A stretch of 64,000 bases of DNA. Origin: Dactylorhiza incarnata (taxonomy: Eukaryota; Streptophyta; Magnoliopsida; Asparagales; Orchidaceae). The notes below the pieces were generated by a model, which worked only from the letters and a program-made list of their open reading frames with translations, was not told the DNA's origin and did no database searches. The stretch is from contig JAWHQI010000257.1 of the NCBI GenBank assembly GCA_033032865.1, positions 124,001-188,000 of the forward strand, written 5' to 3'. Below are positions 39,280-52,051 of this stretch, piece by piece; the first letter of the stretch is position 1, and every line of letters starts with the position of its first letter. Position numbers and translations under genes: made by a program.

Positions 39280-42200
39280 ATGTCCAGGTATCGTTCCGTA
39301 GAATTAATTCCATTAAACTCTGAAATAGAACGTACTTGTAGACAAAATCGAAAGTCACTTAGGTTGGAACATCCTAATCAACCTATAATGGATCCAAACA
39401 ATCAAAACGTAGATGATGAAGTTCATCAGGAAGGGCAAGACGTAGAAGGACAGGTAGAGCATAATGGACATCCGATTGAAAATAGAAGAACATGTCGCGA
39501 TTATAACATGCCATATCGAGGGGGAGTCCAATTTAGTATAGCTAGGCCTGCCATTGAAGCTAATAACTTCAGGATAGATCCTACTGCCATGCACTTAGTT
39601 CAAAACAGTAAATTTGGCGGACTAAATCACGAAGACCCCAACTCACATCTAAGGACGTTTATAGAAATTTGCGAGACATTCAAGATCAATGGTGCTTCAG
39701 ATGAAGCTATTAAGCTACGCCTGTTCCCTTTTTCACTAGAAGGTAAAGCAAAAGATTGGTTGAACTCTATGCCTAATGCGTCGATCACAACTTGGACAAC
39801 ATTAATGGAAAAATTCTTAGCCAAGTATTTTCCCCCATCTAAAACGGCCAAGCTCATGCGAGACATATCTACATTTGTGCAAATTAATGGTGAAACACTT
39901 TATGACGCGTGGGAACGTTTCAAAGACTTACTGCGGAAGTGTCCTCACCATGGCTTAGCCATCCATCAACAGGTGTGGACCTTTTACAATGGCCTCCAGA
40001 CATCCACTATGATTCAAGTGGATGGAGCTGCGGGAGGATCATTGATGAATAAGTATCCCGAAGATGCTTACTCGATATTAGATGATTTGTCTTCCAATAA
40101 CTATCACTCCATTGACCGACAATCGACGTCCTCTACGGCCGGTTTATATCAAGTCGACCAATTGACTTCTTTTGCGGCCCAAATGACCGCCCAGTTCAAT
40201 TCAATGAATAAGAGGTTAGATGCTTTAACTTTAAACCAAACTCATATGACTCCCCAAGTAAATAGCATATCTAACCCCATGCCTAACATGCCTACCATGA
40301 ATCCTTCACTCACAATAGAACAACTTATTAGCCACAATGAGGAAGCTAATTATATTAGTGGTCAACAAAGGCAACATAATAATGCATTCTCAAATAATTA
40401 TAATCCCGAATGGCGAAACCACCCAAACTTTTCATGGAAAAATAATTCTGGAATGACTCCTACAAACTTATTCAATTCAAATTCTAATCCTCACCAAAAC
40501 CACAATTTCAATCAACAAGGAGCACCTAGGAAACTAACGGATGATTTTATCATTGAATCCATGCAAAAGAACGACGCACGTGTGTCTAGCTTAGAGGGAT
40601 CATTACGCATAATTGAATCTCAACTAGGTCAAATTGCCAATGCATTAAACCTTAGACCTCAAGGAACACTTCCAGCCGATACAACCCCTAATCCTAAAGG
40701 TGATAATCAACAATGTAAGGCGGTAATGCTACGGAGTGGAAAAGAGTTAGAAAGTGGTTACCCTAAGGAACAAACCAAGAAGAGTAGTGATGAAAATAAT
40801 TTAGAGAGTGTAATTCTTAGCAAGCCAAATGAAGAACTAACAACCAAAAATAACGGTAAGGACGAAGATGAAGTAGAGATAGTAGGGGAGAATAAGTCGA
40901 CAACTAAATCTGAATATCTAAAGAAGAAGGAGAGTGAAATTGTATACCCTCCACCACCTTTCCCTCAAAGATTAAGAAAGAGCAAGTTAGATCATCAATT
41001 TCAAAAATTCTTAGAAATATTCAAGAAATTGCAAATTAATATTCCATTTGCAGAAGCCTTAGAACAAATGCCCAGTTACGTCAAATTTATGAAAGATATC
41101 CTTACTAAAAAGAGAAAATTTGGAGTAAATGAAACGGTAGCACTCACTCATGAGTGCAGCGCAATCCTTCAAAAGAAACTTCCCCTGAAATTAAAAGATC
41201 CGGGAAGTTTTACCATACCATGCTCCATTGGATATCAATTTGAAGGAAAGGCATTGTGTGATCTAGGGGCAAGTATTAACTTAATGCCTCTTTCGATTTA
41301 TAAGAAGTTGGGATTAGGTGATATTACAAGAACATCGCTTACTTTGCAATTAGCCGATAAGACGCTTGCTTTTCCAAAAGGAATTATAGAAGATGTATTA
41401 GTAAAGGTGGATAAGTTCATTTTCCCTGCTGATTTTGTTGTTTTAGACATGGAGGAGGACAAGGAAGTTCTCATTATTGTAGGGAGGCCATTCTTAGCAA
41501 CCGGGAGAACCTTAATAGATGTGCATAAAGGTGAATTGACTATGAGAGTCAATGATGAGCATGTTACTTTTAATGTGCTCAAGGCTATGAAATATCCTCA
41601 TATGAAAGAAAATGAAATGGAGGATGTTCGAAGTATATCACTTTATGATTATGATTTGAAATTTAAAGTGAGTAGTCAAGATGATACGTTGTTACGGATA
41701 TTAACAAATGAAGAGTTATCTGATGATGATGAGGACGTTCATGAATGTTTACAAGTCCTTAAAGGGCCATCTACATTTTTTCGTAAACCGGAACCACTAG
41801 AGATGCCGGAGAAATCATTAGCGGATAAGCCTTCAATCATAAATCCACCAACATTAGAATTAAAGCCTCTTCCGGATCATCTCATGTGTGCATATTTAGG
41901 AGATAATGACACTTTGCCTATTATAATTAACGCTAAGTTGTCTCCTGAACAAAATAATAAATTGATTAATTTATTGAAACAATATAAGATAGCTATTGGT
42001 TGGACCATGGCAGATATACGGGGAATTAGCCCTTCCTTGTGTATGCATAAAATACTCTTAGAGGAGTCATTTAAGGGATCAATAGAACATCAGCGTCGCT
42101 TAAGCCCACCCATGAAAGAAGTCGTTAAAAAAGAAATTATCAAATGGCTAGATGCAGGAATTATATATCCTATCTCGGATAGTGCTTGGGTTTCACCGGT

Positions 42201-44745
42201 ACAGTGCGTTCCGAAGAAAGGAGGAATGACTGTAGTTAAAAATGACAATAATGAATTGATTCCTACACGAACTGTAACGGGTTGGCGCATTTGTATGGAC
42301 TATCGAAAATTAAATAAAGCCACTAGGAATGATCACTTCCCTTTGCCATTCATAGATCAAGTCTTGGACAAATTAGCGGGAAATGACTTTTTCTGTTTCT
42401 TAGATGGCTATTCTGGGTACAACCAGATCACTGTTGATCCGGAAGACCAAGAGAAGACCACCTTTACGTGTCCATATGGAACCTTTGCATTTAGAAGAAT
42501 GCCCTTTGGTTTATGTAATGCACCGGCAACTTTTCAACGATGCATGATAGCAATTTTCTCGGACATCATGGATGAAGGTATAGAGATCTTCATGGATGAC
42601 TTTTCTATCTTTGGTAAGTCATTTGATGCATGCTTAGAATGTCTAGAAAAGGTGCTCACACGATGTGTTGAAACTAATCTCGTATTAAACTGGGAAAAGT
42701 GCCACTTCATGGTCCGCAAAGGGATAGTTTTAGGACATCATGTTTCTAAAACCGGGCTAGAAGTAGATAAGGCGAAAATAGAAGTGATTGAAAAATTACC
42801 GCCTCCTAAAAATGTAAAGATGTTGCGAAGCTTCTTAGGACATGCTGGGTTCTATAGAAGATTTATTAAGGATTTTGCAAAGATCGCCAAGCCATTGAGT
42901 GGTTTGTTAGAAAAAGATGTGAAATTTCATTTTGATGATGCTTGTTTACGTGCTTTTGATGAACTCAAAACTTGTTTAACTACGGCTCCTATTGTGGTTG
43001 CCCCTGAGTGGGAAGAACCTTTTGTATTGATGTGTGATGCAAGTGACTATGCTGTAGGTGTTGTGTTAGGGCAAGTGCGGGAGAAAGTTTTTCATACAAT
43101 AGCTTACGCTAGTAAGACCTTGATTGAAGCTCAGATTAATTACAACACCACTGAAAAAGAATTACTAGCAGTTGTATTTGCTTTCGAGAAATTTAGATCG
43201 TATCTTTTATGCACTAAGGTTATAGTATTCACGGATCACGCGGCTATCCGTTATTTAATGGAAAAGAAAGACGCAAAACCACGTTTGATCCGTTGGGTGC
43301 TTTTATTACAAGAGTTTGATCTAGAGATAAAAGATAGTAAGGGTGTAGATAACCCGGTAGCAGATCACCTCTCTAGAATTGAATGTACTGAATCATCCGT
43401 TCGTGCTGAAATTGATGAGAGATTCCCGGATGAGTATTTATTAACTATTTCAGAATTTTCCGCACCTTGGTATGCGGACTATGTAAATTACATAGTGAGT
43501 AAGGTTTTCCCACCGGACATACATTATCAACAAAAGAAGAGATTCTTACATCAAATACGCTCTTATTTTTGGGATGAACCCTACTTGTTTAAACTTGGAG
43601 CAGACGGAGTTATGCGAAGATGTATACCGGAAGAAGAAATGAAAACTATCCTGGAAAAATGTCACAACTCACCATATGGAGGACACTTCATGGGAAATAG
43701 AACGGCCATGAAAGTTCTAGAATCGGGTTTCTTTTGGCCGACTTTGTTTCGGGATGCGAATGAGTTTGTGAAACGGTGTGATCGTTGTCAACGAAGTGAT
43801 AACATTAAGAAAACGGATGCAATGCCAATGAATATAATATTAGAAGTTGAAATGTTTGATGTTTGGGGTCTTGATTTTATGGGACCATTCGTGAATTCCA
43901 AAGGCAATCTATATATTCTTCTAGCAGTAGATTACGTTTCTAAGTGGGTTGAAGCAATAGCTACGACCAAAAATGATGCTAAGGTAGTCTTGCATTTTCT
44001 GAAAAATTACATTTTTAATCGCTTTGGGACCCCGAGAGCCATTATTAGTGACGGGGGTAGTCACTTCTGCAACAACCAATTTGCTTCTCTGTTAAGAAAA
44101 TATGGGGTGACCCATAAGGTTGCATTAGCTTACCACCCCCAAACAAATGGACTAGCTGAAGTTTCCAATCGAGAAATTAAAAAAATCCTTGCACGGACTG
44201 TTAGCACAAACTGCAAAGATTGGTCTCAGAAACTTAACGACGCATTATGGGCTTACCGAACCGCTTACAAAACGCCAATAGGTCTAACCCCATATCGTCT
44301 AGTCTATGGAAAGTCGTGCCATCTACCTTTAGAATTGGAACACCGTGCGTATTGGGCAATCAAGAAAATTAATTTTGACTTTAAAAATGCAAGTAAAAAT
44401 CGCCTTCTGCAACTTAATGAGTTGGAGGAATTACGAATGAACGCGTATGAAAGCTCCCGAATCTACAAAGAACGGACAAAAAAATGGCACGATCAACGCC
44501 TAGTGGAAAAAAATATCGAACCAGGACAATTGGTCTTACTTTTTAATTCTCGCTTAAAATTTTTCCCGGGCAAATTAAAATCTCGCTGGTCGGGTCCATT
44601 CAGAGTCAAAGAAGTGCATCCGTATGGGGCCATAACCATCTTGAATGAAAAAGATGGTACAACATTCAAAGTAAATGGGCAACGAGTCAAGTTGTATCGA
44701 GAGGACGAAGTTGATCAAGTGGTATCTTCCATCACTCTTCATTAA
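39280..44745 (+). CDS. gag-pol: Athila gag-pol polyprotein, B2, intact
   Basis: 1821 aa from [12 protein letters not shown]. An in-frame ATG seven codons upstream is not shared with element A and is not preferred. Domains: gag core ([33 protein letters not shown]) at about 145-205; Asn/Gln-rich region; protease DLGAS with D661; reverse transcriptase with FMDD at 1104-1107; RNase H starting at D1253 (CDASDYAVG); HHCC integrase zinc region (HNSPYGGH ... CDRCQ); integrase core D1532, D1591, E1627 (D-35-E); basic C-terminus ([16 protein letters not shown]). No stop or frameshift. With LTR2 and LTR3, PBS and PPT all intact, B2 could be transcribed and mobilised; only its third ORF is broken. Confidence 0.95.
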   Translation: MSRYRSVELIPLNSEIERTCRQNRKSLRLEHPNQPIMDPNNQNVDDEVHQEGQDVEGQVEHNGHPIENRRTCRDYNMPYRGGVQFSIARPAIEANNFRIDPTAMHLVQNSKFGGLNHEDPNSHLRTFIEICETFKINGASDEAIKLRLFPFSLEGKAKDWLNSMPNASITTWTTLMEKFLAKYFPPSKTAKLMRDISTFVQINGETLYDAWERFKDLLRKCPHHGLAIHQQVWTFYNGLQTSTMIQVDGAAGGSLMNKYPEDAYSILDDLSSNNYHSIDRQSTSSTAGLYQVDQLTSFAAQMTAQFNSMNKRLDALTLNQTHMTPQVNSISNPMPNMPTMNPSLTIEQLISHNEEANYISGQQRQHNNAFSNNYNPEWRNHPNFSWKNNSGMTPTNLFNSNSNPHQNHNFNQQGAPRKLTDDFIIESMQKNDARVSSLEGSLRIIESQLGQIANALNLRPQGTLPADTTPNPKGDNQQCKAVMLRSGKELESGYPKEQTKKSSDENNLESVILSKPNEELTTKNNGKDEDEVEIVGENKSTTKSEYLKKKESEIVYPPPPFPQRLRKSKLDHQFQKFLEIFKKLQINIPFAEALEQMPSYVKFMKDILTKKRKFGVNETVALTHECSAILQKKLPLKLKDPGSFTIPCSIGYQFEGKALCDLGASINLMPLSIYKKLGLGDITRTSLTLQLADKTLAFPKGIIEDVLVKVDKFIFPADFVVLDMEEDKEVLIIVGRPFLATGRTLIDVHKGELTMRVNDEHVTFNVLKAMKYPHMKENEMEDVRSISLYDYDLKFKVSSQDDTLLRILTNEELSDDDEDVHECLQVLKGPSTFFRKPEPLEMPEKSLADKPSIINPPTLELKPLPDHLMCAYLGDNDTLPIIINAKLSPEQNNKLINLLKQYKIAIGWTMADIRGISPSLCMHKILLEESFKGSIEHQRRLSPPMKEVVKKEIIKWLDAGIIYPISDSAWVSPVQCVPKKGGMTVVKNDNNELIPTRTVTGWRICMDYRKLNKATRNDHFPLPFIDQVLDKLAGNDFFCFLDGYSGYNQITVDPEDQEKTTFTCPYGTFAFRRMPFGLCNAPATFQRCMIAIFSDIMDEGIEIFMDDFSIFGKSFDACLECLEKVLTRCVETNLVLNWEKCHFMVRKGIVLGHHVSKTGLEVDKAKIEVIEKLPPPKNVKMLRSFLGHAGFYRRFIKDFAKIAKPLSGLLEKDVKFHFDDACLRAFDELKTCLTTAPIVVAPEWEEPFVLMCDASDYAVGVVLGQVREKVFHTIAYASKTLIEAQINYNTTEKELLAVVFAFEKFRSYLLCTKVIVFTDHAAIRYLMEKKDAKPRLIRWVLLLQEFDLEIKDSKGVDNPVADHLSRIECTESSVRAEIDERFPDEYLLTISEFSAPWYADYVNYIVSKVFPPDIHYQQKKRFLHQIRSYFWDEPYLFKLGADGVMRRCIPEEEMKTILEKCHNSPYGGHFMGNRTAMKVLESGFFWPTLFRDANEFVKRCDRCQRSDNIKKTDAMPMNIILEVEMFDVWGLDFMGPFVNSKGNLYILLAVDYVSKWVEAIATTKNDAKVVLHFLKNYIFNRFGTPRAIISDGGSHFCNNQFASLLRKYGVTHKVALAYHPQTNGLAEVSNREIKKILARTVSTNCKDWSQKLNDALWAYRTAYKTPIGLTPYRLVYGKSCHLPLELEHRAYWAIKKINFDFKNASKNRLLQLNELEELRMNAYESSRIYKERTKKWHDQRLVEKNIEPGQLVLLFNSRLKFFPGKLKSRWSGPFRVKEVHPYGAITILNEKDGTTFKVNGQRVKLYREDEVDQVVSSITLH

Positions 44746-45390
44746 AACGCGAGTCTTGACTATGTCCTGCGGGACACAAAATTAGGCGCTTATTGGGAGG
44801 CAACCCAACTCTCATGTTTCAATTTATCACTTTTTTCAATCAAATTTTGATCAGGTGAACTATGCATTATCTTTATTTCTATAATATTTATTATTATCTC
44901 TGTGTTTCGTTCATTTTACAATTAATGCAAGACTAATAGATGAATTTGGGATATGTTACAACATCATAAAAAAAAGTCATGACTTTATTCCCTCTGTCTT
45001 TTTTTTCGCCTATCTTAACCTGCACATGGAGTTCGTCGATCGGATTTTTATCTCTGTTTCGTTCACTTGAACCGGTTCATTTGGACCCTCTAAAACCAAA
45101 CCGGTCTATTAAAACTATCCCTTTCCTAACCCTAGCATCGCATTTCTCATTTCCTTTCTCCCCGTCGTCCCGTTCCTGCCCCACTCGTCACGACGCCAAC
45201 TGCGACTTCGCCGGTTCTGCGACGAACATCGACGGCTCCAAACCAAGACGCAGGCGGCGGCTCCGCTCTTGTTCCTCCTTCTCCGGCGTTTGCTGAATTC
45301 AACTCCCCCTTCCGGTATCTCCTCTCAATCTTGATTTTAACCATATTTTCGATTAGGGTTCTTCTCCTAAATCTTCTCCACCGCATAGGT
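44746..45390 (+). other. B2 pol to third-ORF spacer with predicted UTR intron 45315-45388
   Basis: Nearly identical to 34452-35098, with the same 74-bp GT-AG interval just before the ATG. Confidence 0.5.
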
Positions 45391-46524
45391 ATGACTGCAA
45401 AACGCAAACAAAAAGAGATTGCCCATAGAGATTTGCGTTTTGTAAATGCGGAAGCCAAGCAACGGTTCGATACACTAAAATCAAAATCGATTATCTACGA
45501 ACGTGGTTTTGAGATAGAAAAACAAAACTGGAGTAGGGAATATGTGCAAACTATAGAAGATCTGGGATGGGCTTCTTTCTGTAACCCACGAAAGGAAGCT
45601 ATATTGCCATGGGTTTACGAGTTTTACTCCAATGCCAAGTTCATCCGTGATGACAAAGTCCTTGTGCGAGGGGAGGAGGTCGACATTTCAGAAAATGCCA
45701 TTAACGCCTACTTCGATTTGGAAACACCCAATAATGATGACTTCGCTCGACTTCAATCAAACACTACCCACGCCATAGTTGCAGCTAATCTTTGCCATAC
45801 CTTGGATACCGATTATGAAATAACAGGCGCACGTGCATTTCAGTCCACGACATTCAATAGGATAGCCAAAGTTTGGTTGTTGTTCATTAACGCAAGCTTG
45901 ATACCTACGAAGCACTCCAATCAGATTACCATGGACAGAGCATTACTCATCTATGCGATACGTAAGGGGGTCAAGATGAATGTGGGGCGGTTGATCTCGT
46001 CTCAAATACGGAAGAAAGGTTTGACGGAAGGGGGTTGACAGCTTTGGTTTCCAACACTCATTACAGAATTATGCCGTTGCGCTGGTGTTAGAGCGGACGA
46101 AAACGATTTCGTCACGCTAGTTGGTCACCATATCACTCCAACAGTCATCAATACCAACATCAAGGTATCCACAGACCGCACTCCGGGGAAGAAAGTTAAC
46201 AGTGGTAATTCTTCTACCAACAGTCAACAGGCCGGTTATATCACCAAACGGGAGAAGTTATCTTTCATGCAAAATCTCGAATATCTTAAAGAATATGTGC
46301 GCCACCAACATGTATACCTCAATGCGAGACTGGATTTCTACTTCGACAATCAAGCTAAATTACTTAAGAAAGCTAAGATATCGGTTGCCAGCCCCACGTT
46401 CCCATCTCAATCCAGATTTGATGATGACGGGTACTTTTTACACTCAGATGGCGAGCGCGCTGACCCGACAGCGGAAACCGACGACGAGGACGAGGAAGAC
46501 GACGAGTGCGAGGAAGACAACTAG
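45391..46524 (+). pseudogene. Athila third ORF, B2, cut by a premature stop
   Basis: Same ORF as 35099-36232, but TGA at 46036-46038 replaces CGA (35744-35746 in B1), leaving 215 of 377 codons. The frame stays open after the stop to 46524. The change is C-to-T at a CpG, typical of deaminated methyl-cytosine. Confidence 0.9.
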
Positions 46525-48125
46525 TATATTTCTTGTTTTGCTTAGTTCTCAGATTTTGTCGTATTTTGTTTTATTTTGGACTAGCACTTTTCATGGTGAA
46601 TGCTTTGAACTGTTTTGGATGTTATTGACTAGACTATAATCTGGGTTCTATTAATTTGGCTAGTTTTGAATAGTTACTAACGATGGTAATGATATATACT
46701 TGATGTTGTTAATCTACATGCTCACCTTGATGTTAGTAGATATGGATATCGATGCTCTACAATAATCTGGTTACCCTTTCAACAATTGTTGCAACATGGC
46801 TGCAAGAAAATATAAACAAAAATGCTAGTGGCCGGCTTCTCAATCTCCGATTTCAGGGGAGTGTTCTATACCATTTTCTATTTTTTATTATGTCCTTCAT
46901 TACTCTGTTATCCCTATGAAAATCCCGTCAAATATTTGCTAGGGACTAGCAAACATACAAGTGTGGGGGTGGTGGAATCACCTCCACCGATTGTTTGATA
47001 TGTACTTTGTTGATTATTAATTTGCAGAATCTTATTATTTCTTTCGAAATGTCAAAACTAGTTGAGTTATTCAAGTTGAATTAATTGAGAGGCTAGTCAA
47101 GCGTAAGAATTCATTGCGTGACTTTTGAAGTTAATAAGATATGTAAAGCTCTCTAAAGTATTTCCATCTTGCACTTTATTCTTTAAAAGAGTTTGTTCCC
47201 TACATACCATTTTTATTGATTTTCAAAGTTAGTAGTGAAATGGTGATTTAGAACTGAGGCGATGATGCATGCCAAAACATTGAGATTAGATAGTAAAAGC
47301 CACGTTGAATCATTCTTGCACCATAAAGCTTACATCGTGATCATTCACTATCCTTGGAGCCTACACTTTTGTCAGTTTGACATTTCCTTACGTTATCACC
47401 AGTTACATCTTATTAATCTTTTTAGTTATGGGTGTTTAGTGATTTTAAAAAAAATGATTGTCATAGTGATATGTGGCCTAAGTATGTTTACACATACTTG
47501 GAATGATCCCAACTATGAAGTAAAAAAAAATGATGAAATGATTGTCATAGTGATATGTGGCCTAAGTATGTCTACACATACTTGGAATAATCCCAACTAT
47601 GAAGTAAAAAAAAAAGTATGTCGTTTGTTAACTAAACCCCATAATCTGAAAATTTATTGAGATTGTAACTAGAGAAATATCCTTGTTGTCAAAAATTCAA
47701 TCATAACTTCACAATTAAGCCCAAGCCTATTCAAGTAAAAGCCTTTGGTTATATTTCTTTCACTTAGCTATTAAACTCTTGTGGAGGATACATCAAAGAT
47801 TCAGTCTATTCTTACTCTTATCTATTGACGAGGAAGTTGAATAAAATGAGTTGTTAGAGAGTAAATGATTTTAAAGAATAGCACATACAACACTAGGAAA
47901 TCTTATTTGAGCTTTACATTATCGAACTAATGGAGGAGTACATGCTTGAAATGTTAATGATTAACAAGTTTTCTCAATTGTTAATGTGAATTTCTTGAGT
48001 AGCTTTGATTATTTTCCCTCAAGAGTAAGGTTCTCAAATTTATATTTTGATAGATATATCATCATTCAATCTATTGATATAATTTACTCTTGCTAGAGAC
48101 TAGCAAAGGTTTAAGTGTGGGGGTG
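46525..48125 (+). other. B2 3' non-coding region
   Basis: As in B1: internal hairpin-PPT 46935-46975, direct repeats around 47455-47610, terminal hairpin 48090-48106 and PPT 48115-48125. The 132-aa ORF at 47262-47660 spans the direct repeats and is not supported as a gene. Confidence 0.7.
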
Positions 48126-49433
48126 TGATAACTTCTCAAAAAGAAGTTATCTTTATCCATAATTAAGCTCAATTTGTCTAAAATGTTTGAAGAATTTGGA
48201 TTTATATGTACTAAATATGTGAAATTTATCATTTTGGTCAAGTTTGGATATTATCACTATTTTCGTATGTTTTTATTGTAGAAATCCCGAAGAAACCAAC
48301 TTGAGGGGATCCAAAAGAAGACATAAGAAAGTACAGAAAATATGTTGCAGCAGAGTTACAACTTAAAATTTTCGGCCAAATCTAGTACAAAAATTACAAC
48401 AGAAAATGTTGTAACTTTTTCTAAAAAAGGTTGTAACATTTTTCGCGAATTCTGAAATTTTCAAATACGAAAATACTTCGATTTGACGGTTACAACAGTG
48501 GAGAGATGCATCCATTCGGCCATGAGAAGTTTCTAAAAGGGTAGTCGACTATATAAGAGGAAATATGAGAGAGAAAAAGCACCTTTGGACATTTTCACTC
48601 AAGAGGATTTGAGATCTAGGGTTTGGGCGGCTTTTGGAGGAAGAAGACTCCATTAAAGAAGAAGACCCGAATTTCTCGCAGCATGTCTTGTAAGATCATT
48701 CTAGTTTTGTGTTGTACTTCCCTATTCATGAACTAAATCTCTAGAGTCTTGTAAAATGTGAGTACTTTGATTTGTTATGGTGTGATGAAACTTTCTTTGC
48801 TTATGATCAAATCTTGAAGAATTGTCTTTATGGAATGTTAGATCTTTATGTTAAAACTTGTGGCCAAAGTTTTTCTTCTTCTACGGCGCTCCATAATTCG
48901 AGAGATGAGTTGCGTACGTGTATCTATTATTCCATATAGCATATCAATGAGAAAGAGACTTCGAATTTATGTTAGCAACTTTGATTTTTATTTTCATCAA
49001 AGTTCTTCACTTCACCTTAGTTAGAGACGACAAGGGTAGTTAAGGATCTAGTGATTTCCGATATCGAGAGATACGGAGCTCTGCCTTAAAATCGTTGCAA
49101 GATGATGAATCAAGATTTCTCATAATTATTCTTAAGTCTTTCGCCATAATAATCAAAGGAAAGCATATTACAAGACTTATTATCCTTATTTGATAAAAAG
49201 TACATCCAAACATTAGATCTAATTTTCTCATTAGTATTTTAAAAACTAGATTTTCCTTAACCATTTCTAAATTACCTCATTTGAATGACTTGGATTTGAA
49301 GAAACGACATATCTGGTATTTGTAAGCACTGAATTAGACACTTCTCCGAAGGAACGATCTTTACTCACATTATATTACTTGAGCCGGCACGTGCACTTGC
49401 GTACAAAATACGCAACCGTTTTAGGGCGTATCA
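48126..49433 (+). repeat. Athila LTR3 (right end of array)
   Basis: 1308 bp, TATATAAG at 48550-48557, ending GGGCGTATCA. It is followed directly by D-family sequence (CCTGGGAGAG), with no PBS. Confidence 0.93.
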
Positions 49434-50038
49434 CCTGGGAGAGCTCCTTGCAGACTTTTGCGGAATTCTCCTTCGGTGCTTGAAGATTTCCTTTCCGGAC
49501 TTGAAGATTTCCTTCATCCCGAAAGGCGACGCAGCAGCTCACTTTTGTTCCCCGGAGCAGCTCACTTTTTTCCCCGGAGCAGCTCACTTTTGTTCCCCGG
49601 AGCAGCTCACTTTTGTTCCCAGGAGCAGCTCACTTTTGTTCCCCGGAGCAGCTCACTTTTTTTCACAGGAGCAGCTCACTTTTGTTCCCCGGAGCAGCTC
49701 ACTTTTGTTCTCCACCTTTCTCAGAAGGAGAAAAGGACTTAGTTTTTTCCAAGAGGCGGCCTGTCGCCTTCGGATCTCTCTATCTCTCTACTACTGTAAC
49801 GAGTTGCGGCTTGTCGCACTCGAGTTCTAAGTCTCACTTTGTAACCCCCCTGAAGATAGTGGAATTTGGTCGGCACAGCTCCGACCACGTGGTTTTTTAC
49901 CCTTTCCGGGTTTTCCACGCTAAAAAGTCCCAGTGTAATCAACGAATCTCTAATTGACTGTTTGCGCGCTTAGTTCGCTCACGAGCTAAGGTGGTTCAAG
50001 TGAACCGGTCTACCAAGAGCCCTAAGCGTTCCGCAACA
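49434..50038 (+). repeat. D-family LTR piece 3 of 3 (R/U5)
   Basis: It starts with the TTGAAGATTTCC minisatellite, then about eight copies of a 22-bp unit, AGCTCACTTTTGTTCCCCGG (49530-49712). It continues with the reverse-strand equivalent of element D's LTR: TTCTAAGTCTCACTTTG, CGACCACGTGG, GGGTTTTCCACG, GCGCGCTTAGTTCGCT, and ACCGGTCTACCA. It ends CCGCAACA, as both D LTRs do. No PBS follows, so it may be a solo or broken LTR. ORFs at 49458-49957 are repeat artefacts. Confidence 0.65.
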
Positions 50039-51100
50039 GAAGCTAAGTAAAATTTTCAAGTAATCTTTGAGGGATTTTCCAACTCCGAAAGTGGTCTTCA
50101 AGTGCTCAAGGAGATCATGGAGCGCCGAAGGGGATCTTCAAGCTTCGAAAGAGATCTTCAAGCGCCGAAAGAGATATTCGAACGTCGAATGAGATCTTCG
50201 AATAAATCTTCAAGCTTCGAAGGAGATCTTCAAAAGCCGAGGAAGATCTTCGAGCATCGAATGAGTTCTTTGAAGAGTTCTTCAAGCATTGAAGGAAATC
50301 TTCGAGCACTGAAGGATATCATGGAAGAAATCTTCTAGGGCTCTCTAAGACTTAGAAGACTATGTCCTTTCAAATGAGGGCTCTGGGTCTCTTTTATAGA
50401 TTCTGAGAGAGGCATTTTGGTAATTAAGTTGTTAGAGAGTCTCGCTATCCGCACACCCATGATCATTAATTTGGTTATGTGCATCCCAATGATGAGGGAT
50501 TTCACTATGCGCACACATATGATCATAAATTTGGCTATCTATCAGGGGGATTTCACTATGCACACCACCATGATGGGGAATATTGCTATGTGCACACCCA
50601 TGTGCATAAATTTGGCTATGCGCACCCATATCTTGGAGATTTTACTATCCGCACCCAATGATGTGGGATTTTACTATTCGCACCAAATGGAGGGGATTTT
50701 ACCATGCACACTCAATGATTGAGAATTTTACTATGTGCACCCTAATGATGAGGGATTTTACTATCTGCACTTAATGATAGGGATTTTAGTATCCACACCC
50801 AATGATAAGGATTTTACTCTATGCACCCCCCATGATCGAGGATTTCACAATCCACAATCAATGATGTGGGATTTTACTATGTGCACCCAATAATGATGTA
50901 TTTTACTATATGCGCCCTCATGATGGAAGATTTTACTATCTGCACCCAATGATGAGGGATTTTACTATGTGCACCCTCATGATGGAGAATTTTACTATCC
51001 GCACCCAATGATAGAGGATTTTACTATGCTCACTCCAATGATGGAGTATTTTACTATCCTCACCCAATGATGGGGATTTTACTATGTGCGCCCATATGAT
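50039..51100 (-). repeat. Inverted D-family LTR fragment with two minisatellites
   Basis: On the minus strand: TATAAAAG (50391-50398), CCCAGAGCCCTCATTT, then about a dozen degenerate GAAGATCTCCTTCGAAGC units (50090-50335), matching the order in element D's LTR. Upstream of the TATA box, 50460-51095 is a second minisatellite of 27-31 bp units (plus strand GGATTTTACTATGTGCACCC), roughly 20 copies. U5 is missing; the fragment abuts the plus-strand LTR end at 50038. Short ORFs here are not genes. Confidence 0.6.
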
Positions 51101-52051
51101 CGGGAGGCGACGACGGTGATCAAGGAGAACGATAGGCGTGGTCGGCGACATGGAGGTGTGCGACGTCGGACAACACGCGGGGCGAGGTCGGCAGTGCGGA
51201 GGCGTGAGATGGGCGAGGTTGGCGACGCGAAGGTGCGCGACAGCGGGTGATGAGTGTGGCGAGGCCGGCGGCGCGGAGGTGAACGACAAGCGCGGCATGC
51301 ATGCACGTGCTCATCAACAACGTGCAAGGTCCATGAATGTTGTGCGACATGCATGGCCCATGCACGTCGCGCGGTAAGCGTTCCCAATGCGGCTTCGCGG
51401 TCGCGCGTTTGCATGGCCTCCGGCAGTGCGGCGGAGGTCGCACGACCTGCGATGCGCACGCGCGGCCTTTGGCCGTGCGGAGGCTGTACGCGGAATGCAC
51501 GGCCTTCTTTCACGGCATGCACGACCTGTGCGGGCCGTGTGGCTCAGGTCGCGCACTTGCGCGGCCTCCGGTCGTGTGGAGGAGGTAGCATGGCCTATGC
51601 GGTGCCGACGCGGTCTCTGGTCGTGCGAAGGCCGCGCACGACATGCACGACCTGTGCGGGTCATGCGACTCCGGCCATTCGGCGGAGGCCATACAGACCT
51701 CTTCGCGCGCTTGCACGAACTTCGGTCGTGCAGCGGAGGCCGCATAGCCTGCGTGGCCTCCGACAACGCGCCTATTGCGCTATGTGCGGCATGCACGGCT
51801 TGTCCAGCGAGGTATCCTGGGCCACCCCAACCAAGGACCTCGACGTAGTCTCACCCATAGATACTATACAAGACATTGCACACATCATTATTGAGTTGGT
51901 CGCCCTCAATTTACGACGAAAGGCAAGAACATAAGGACACCCAATTCTGCAGAGGATCTCATGCGTCCACCGGGTCGCCGGTGATGCCCACGCCCTCGCA
52001 GCCGAACCCATAGTTGGCGTGGGCCTCATGTTCGTCAGTCTCTGGAAGTTC
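51101..52051. repeat. GC-rich degenerate repeat (probable D-family U3) and spacer
   Basis: 51101-51800 is built from loose repeats such as GGCATGCACGACCTGTGCGGG and GCGGAGGCCGC. Overlapping 120-226 aa ORFs occur on both strands in several frames, all Arg/His/Cys/Pro-rich, as expected of GC-rich repeat. 51800-52051 shows nothing I can name. Confidence 0.45.

Larger units (their letters stand above)
11967..49433 (+). mobile_element. Three-LTR tandem Athila array (B1 and B2)
   Basis: LTR1 (11967-13274), internal B1 (13275-37835, containing element C), LTR2 (37836-39143), internal B2 (39144-48125), LTR3 (48126-49433). All three LTRs are 1308 bp. Without element C and one TSD copy, B1 internal is 8986 bp against 8982 bp for B2. 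The units are nearly identical, so the tandem is recent, most simply from unequal recombination between LTRs. No matching TSD is seen at the outer ends. Confidence 0.93.

Noticed and set aside
49434..50038. Start of an internal Athila region after LTR3
   Set aside because: No PBS follows LTR3, and the sequence matches the D-family LTR instead.
51082..51934. ORFs of 120-226 aa on both strands
   Set aside because: Arg/His/Cys-rich products of GC-rich repeat, overlapping in many frames, with no family recognised.
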